A stretch of DNA of 64,000 bases from CAZBDU01 sp964490725 (GTDB taxonomy: Bacteria; Spirochaetota; Spirochaetia; SZUA-6; DRHE01): positions 19,110 through 83,109 of the forward strand of contig CAZBDU010000016.1 in the NCBI GenBank assembly GCA_964490725.1. Reading direction: 5' to 3'. Of the stretch, positions 60,853 to 64,000 are shown one piece after another (position 1 is the first letter of the stretch; each line of letters opens with the position of its first letter). The notes under the pieces are model-generated. The model saw only the letters and a list, made by a program, of their open reading frames with translations. It was not told the origin of the DNA and searched no databases. Both the position numbers and the translations under genes were made by a program.

Positions 60853-61842
60853 CTAGCGGATGTTTCTCTCCGCCAGCGGTGCGATGAAATCCACGTTGCT
60901 CTTGTCCACGAAGCCCGCCCCCGTATTGATGTACAAACCCGAGAAGCCGTAGACCTTGGTCAGGCAGATCTGCAGGATCGGCAGGTACCCCTGCAGCCAC
61001 TCCTGCTGATCGATCACCAGGCCGGTCCAGCCTCCCTTGATGGCGGCGATGGTGGCCGGGGACAGGTCGAAGCCGGCGATCTTGATGTCGCCGGGCCGCT
61101 TGCGCGCCGCCTTCAGGTAGGTCTCCGCGGTGGCGGTCAGGCCGCCGTGGTCGGTGACCGCCAGCTTCACGTCAGGGTGCGACGCGACGTAGGCGGCAAA
61201 GGTCGGGGTCCCCGCTACCGGGTCCTTGTTGGTGGCGGCGTCGATCTCCAGGTAGTCGACCCGAAGGCCGCCCTCCTTCAAGGCGTCCATCACGCCCTTG
61301 GTGCGCAGGCCGCGGGTGGGCTGAGACAGCAGCCCCCAGACCATTGCCCGGTCGCCGCTTCTCAGGTTGAAGCGCTTGATCGCCTCGACGCCCAGGTCGT
61401 GGCCCGCCTGATACAGGTCCGCCCCCACATAGCCGAAGCCCTGGCCGCCGTACCTGGCCTCCGCCTTCGGTAGCTGCGTGTTCTGGCTGGTCACGATGAT
61501 GCCCTTGCTTTCGGCGTCGTTGATCAGCGGGTCGAACGCTTCGTCGCCGGGGTGACCCATGACCGCGATCCCGTCGGGACGGGTGGCCACCGCCTCGCGG
61601 AACTGCTGGATCATCTTCTGGGGGTCCCAGTCCGACCACACATAGCTCACCCTGCAGCCCAGGTCGGCCTCCGCCTGTCGCGCCCCGTTGTACACGTTCA
61701 CTGCGAACACGCCTCCCTGAGGTCCGCCCGGGAAGAAGACGATGCGGACATTCGAGGCCCAGCCGGTCGTCTGGGCGGAAGCCCCCACGGCGACCACCAG
61801 CAGCACCACCACCAGGAGCGCAAAGACCTTGTTTTTTTTCAT
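60853..61842 (-). CDS. Periplasmic sugar-binding protein (RbsB-like)
   Basis: 329 aa. Signal peptide MKKNKVFALLVVVLLVVAVGASAQ, then a ribose/galactose-type binding fold: VSYVWSDWDPQKMIQQFREAVATRPDGIAVMG, KGIIVTSQNTQLP, VTDHGGLTATAETYLKAA, IKIAGFDLSPATIAAIKGG. AGGAG lies 6 bases before the ATG at 61842. First gene of the importer operon; the ligand is unknown. Confidence 0.9.
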   Translation of the reverse strand: MKKNKVFALLVVVLLVVAVGASAQTTGWASNVRIVFFPGGPQGGVFAVNVYNGARQAEADLGCRVSYVWSDWDPQKMIQQFREAVATRPDGIAVMGHPGDEAFDPLINDAESKGIIVTSQNTQLPKAEARYGGQGFGYVGADLYQAGHDLGVEAIKRFNLRSGDRAMVWGLLSQPTRGLRTKGVMDALKEGGLRVDYLEIDAATNKDPVAGTPTFAAYVASHPDVKLAVTDHGGLTATAETYLKAARKRPGDIKIAGFDLSPATIAAIKGGWTGLVIDQQEWLQGYLPILQICLTKVYGFSGLYINTGAGFVDKSNVDFIAPLAERNIR

Positions 61843-62006
61843 TCCTGACTCCTTTCGCGCGTTTCCAGCACGTCCAAACATGGCAGCAAACGAGTCATGC
61901 CCAGGTATAGCGGCTCCGCCCCCCTTGTCTACACGAGATCCTGCTCGAAGCTCGCGACGCCCCGTTGCCTCGTGTCTCCGGACCGCGCCGCCGAGCCCAA
62001 CCTCGT

Positions 62007-62035
62007 AGCTTACATCCGGGGGCCGGCGTTGTCAA
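62007..62035 (-). promoter_or_regulatory. Promoter of the ribose-type importer operon
   Basis: Minus strand: TTGACA (62035-62030), 17-base spacer, TAAGCT (62012-62007). The -35 is perfect and the -10 weak. It leaves a leader of about 158 bases before the binding-protein ATG. Confidence 0.5.
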
Positions 62036-62155
62036 ATCGGAGGCGGCCGTCGACGGCGGTCGGGCGGTCGGCGCCGGCGCCCGGTCAGGCCGGCGGGACC
62101 GGCCGCGCCCTTTCCCGCTGCCTCCGGGTCGCCCTCCGCGAAGGCCCTCTTGGGC

Positions 62156-62183
62156 TTGAAAAGGCTGCCGGGGGGGATACACT
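62156..62183 (+). promoter_or_regulatory. Promoter of the beta-barrel-like gene
   Basis: TTGAAA at 62156-62161, 16-base spacer, TACACT at 62178-62183. The predicted start is near 62190, followed by GGAGGAGG and the ATG at 62205. Confidence 0.6.
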
Positions 62184-62204
62184 TGGTGGGAGGAGGTCGA
62201 GCGG

Positions 62205-62828
62205 ATGAAAAAACTGCTTCTTCTCTTGCTTGTGCTGGCTCTGGCCGTCCCGGTGTTCGCCGCGGACCACGACATGCTGGTTCTGACGCCGAAGCTGAAC
62301 CTGGGAGCCTCGATCTACGAGGCCTGGCTCATCCCCGCGTTCCAGGCGGACTTCATGCTCCTGCCCTGGCTGGGCGTGGGTGGTGAGCTTAAGGGCTACT
62401 ACGGGTTCAAGTTCCACGGGATGTACCTGGCGGCGATGGCCCATGCCCGGCTGGGGCCTTTCTACCTGGGTGGCGGGGCGTCCACCTACCTGAAGCACGG
62501 GGCACTGGACGCCACCACCAGCACCGAATGGGACGGAATCACCTACGCGGTCATGGACGGGCAGGATCCCAACGGCTTCGTGATTCTGCCGGCCCTCACC
62601 GCGGGGTTGATCCTGCCGATCTTCAAGGTCGGACCCGGAAGGCTGGGCATCAACACCGCTCTGGACTGGGTGCAGACGGACATCCCCTACAGGTGGACCC
62701 TCAGCAGGCAGGCGGACAACTTCCTGGAGGCCCTCATCCTGGGCATCGTGGACGCGGCCATCCAGGGCGCGCTCGGCGTGACCTACGGAGGGTTCAAGCT
62801 CTCCGTGGGAGCGAACTACTCCTTCTGA
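62205..62828 (+). CDS. Small exported beta-barrel-like protein
   Basis: 207 aa. Clear signal peptide MKKLLLLLLVLALAVPVFA. The mature part alternates aromatic and small residues in short strands (GVGGELKGYYGFKFHGMYLAAMAHARLGPFYLGGG, LGVTYGGFKLSVGANYSF) and ends in Phe, as outer-membrane barrel proteins do. I do not recognise a family. It points to an outer membrane in this organism. Confidence 0.8.
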   Translation: MKKLLLLLLVLALAVPVFAADHDMLVLTPKLNLGASIYEAWLIPAFQADFMLLPWLGVGGELKGYYGFKFHGMYLAAMAHARLGPFYLGGGASTYLKHGALDATTSTEWDGITYAVMDGQDPNGFVILPALTAGLILPIFKVGPGRLGINTALDWVQTDIPYRWTLSRQADNFLEALILGIVDAAIQGALGVTYGGFKLSVGANYSF

Positions 62829-62932
62829 GGCAATCGCGCTCCACCGTCTCCTGCGGCCGGACGCGGCGGACTCCGCGCTTGCCAGGAGCGCCCGCCTCGC
62901 CTATCATGGTACGGGGCCCGGGGATAGGTACG

Positions 62933-64000
62933 ATGAGACCGGCCGCGTTCAGTGCAATCGTTCTCCTCCTGGCCGTGTGGGGCAGCCAGGCGGTCGGAGC
63001 CCAGCGGGAGCGCTCCCCGGCACCCTCGTGGCGGTTCGTGAGCGGCGGGCGGGTGAGCGTCCCGCCCGCCCTGGACCATCGCGGCATCCTCTATTTCCCC
63101 TCCGCGGACCGATTCCTCTACTCGGTGTTCGCCTCGGGCCTGGAGCGCTGGCGCACCGCGCTGCCGGCCCCGGCCGCCTCGGAGGCGGTGATCGCCTACG
63201 CCGGTACCGTGCTGCTGGCCACCGAAGACGGGGAGCTCCTGGCGATCGGGCCCAGCGGGGGGCTGCGCTGGCGCTTCCGCACCGGGCTGGGCCCGGCCTT
63301 CGCCCCGGCCTTCTCCGCCGACGGGACGATCTACCTGGCTACCCGGGAAGGGACCCTCTTCAGCCTGTCCTACAGCGGCGAGGAGCGCTGGCGCTACCGC
63401 CTGCGCGGCCAGATCTCCGCCGCACCCGCGGTGGGACCCGAGGGGACCGTGTACGTGGGCTCCACCGACAGGAGGCTCCTGGCGCTGGCCCCCGACGGTG
63501 CCAAACGCTGGGAGCTGCAGCTGCCCGGCGCGCCGGCCAGAGTCACCATCGGAGAGGACGGATCGCTGTACGTGAGCGCCTTCGGGCTGCACAGGGTGGA
63601 CCGCGACGGCTTGCTGCGGTGGAGCTACTCCATCCCCGGGCGTACCACCGAGGCGGTGATCGCCGCCGACGGGGACCTGCTGCTGGGCAGCAGCCGGGGC
63701 AAGCTGTACCGGATCAGCCCCCACGGGGAGAAGGTGTGGGACCTGGAGCTGGGTGCGCCGCTGGAGTCCGCCGCCGCGGTCTCCTCCTCCGGCAGGATCT
63801 ACGTCGCGGCGGGGCGCCTCTACGCGGTGAGCGCCTCCGGCCAGCGCCTCTCCTCCTTTGCGGCCAAGAAGGCCCTGGCCCCTCCGGCGCTGGGTCCGGC
63901 GGGAGCGGTCTACGCCGGCTCGGCGGACTGGATCCTCTACGCCCTGCGGGCCGACGGCGGCGGGCCCGCCGCCAGCCCGTGGCCAGTGGCGGGACACGAC
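62933..64000 (+). CDS. Exported PQQ-type beta-propeller protein (partial)
   Basis: The frame is open from the ATG at 62933 to the window end (356 codons). Signal peptide of about 24 residues (RPAAFSAIVLLLAVWGSQAVGA). Then repeated blades of about 40 residues, each with a D/EGT(I/V)YxG or DGxLL strand and a GxxRWR/W-type turn (GLRWRFRTG, EERWRYRLRG, AKRWELQLPG, LLRWSYSIPG, EKVWDLELG), the pattern of PQQ-like WD40-type propellers. No stop is reached, so the C-terminus is unknown. Often such proteins are scaffolds rather than enzymes. Confidence 0.85.
   Translation, partial: MRPAAFSAIVLLLAVWGSQAVGAQRERSPAPSWRFVSGGRVSVPPALDHRGILYFPSADRFLYSVFASGLERWRTALPAPAASEAVIAYAGTVLLATEDGELLAIGPSGGLRWRFRTGLGPAFAPAFSADGTIYLATREGTLFSLSYSGEERWRYRLRGQISAAPAVGPEGTVYVGSTDRRLLALAPDGAKRWELQLPGAPARVTIGEDGSLYVSAFGLHRVDRDGLLRWSYSIPGRTTEAVIAADGDLLLGSSRGKLYRISPHGEKVWDLELGAPLESAAAVSSSGRIYVAAGRLYAVSASGQRLSSFAAKKALAPPALGPAGAVYAGSADWILYALRADGGGPAASPWPVAGHD

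Larger units (their letters stand above)
61843..62204. other. Divergent intergenic region
   Basis: 362 bases between the sugar-binding-protein gene and the beta-barrel-like gene. It contains one promoter for each direction and no recognisable gene; the middle (62,040-62,110) is a GC-rich run of GGCGG and CGGCG units. Confidence 0.6.

Overview
The window is GC-rich and gene-dense, with many ATGA/GTGA stop-start overlaps. It reads as a chromosomal piece of a diderm, probably anaerobic bacterium. A spirochaete is my best guess, on thin evidence: solute-binding proteins with signal peptides ending in AGGQKE-like or ASAQ-like segments, and a short beta-barrel-like exported protein ending in Phe. 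No rRNA, tRNA, IS element or CRISPR array was found by eye.

Region 1 (1-14,850, all minus strand) is one translationally coupled defence operon. A SWIM zinc-finger protein leads, followed by cas3, csb3, csb1 and csb2 (type I-G, formerly I-U) and then cmr1, cas10, cmr3, cmr4, cmr5 and cmr6 (type III-B). No cas1 or cas2 is visible. The Cas6-like C-terminus of Csb2 is the only candidate crRNA-processing activity, so both effectors may use one crRNA pool. Cas10 keeps its GGDD cyclase motif but lacks the HD domain. Upstream are a possible 17-residue leader peptide with a perfect hairpin, remains of an HTH regulator, and an AbrB/VapC toxin-antitoxin pair.

Region 2 (16,600-27,030) looks catabolic: an IclR regulator, a three-subunit molybdenum hydroxylase of the xanthine dehydrogenase family, an aspartate-carbamoyltransferase-type enzyme, a family III CoA-transferase and a gutted M42 peptidase; facing them are a small phosphatase, a GltS-like carrier and carbamate kinase. 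An XdhC maturation factor lies further on (33,141).

Region 3 (27,260-38,890) is mixed housekeeping: a cell-wall amidase, a lipoprotein hydrolase, a metallo-beta-lactamase-fold protein, an MFS carrier coupled to gamma-glutamyltransferase, an HtrA-like protease coupled to an rRNA methyltransferase, Nfu, AlaX and a nitroreductase.

Region 4 (39,000-56,290) is the most unusual catabolic block. A LacI regulator faces a long plus-strand series: Gfo/Idh oxidoreductase, two creatinase-like M24 proteins without metal ligands, E1-alpha, E1-beta and E2 of a 2-oxoacid/acetoin-type dehydrogenase, a URO-D-family methyltransferase placed between E1-beta and E2, a zinc alcohol dehydrogenase, two tandem MttB-family methyltransferases, their corrinoid protein, and an ABC importer without its ATPase. 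Two matching LacI-type palindromes mark the two promoters at its start. The likely theme is uptake and corrinoid-dependent demethylation of an unknown methylated (perhaps quaternary-amine) compound, followed by oxidation of its carbon skeleton.

Region 5 (56,300-64,000) holds a GDPD remnant, a RarA-type ATPase with a long C-terminal extension, a ribose-type ABC importer on the minus strand, a beta-barrel-like protein and the start of a PQQ-type beta-propeller protein. Several genes (abrB, iclR, xdhC, alaX, the MFS gene) have promoters placed so that transcription would begin at the start codon, suggesting frequent leaderless mRNAs.
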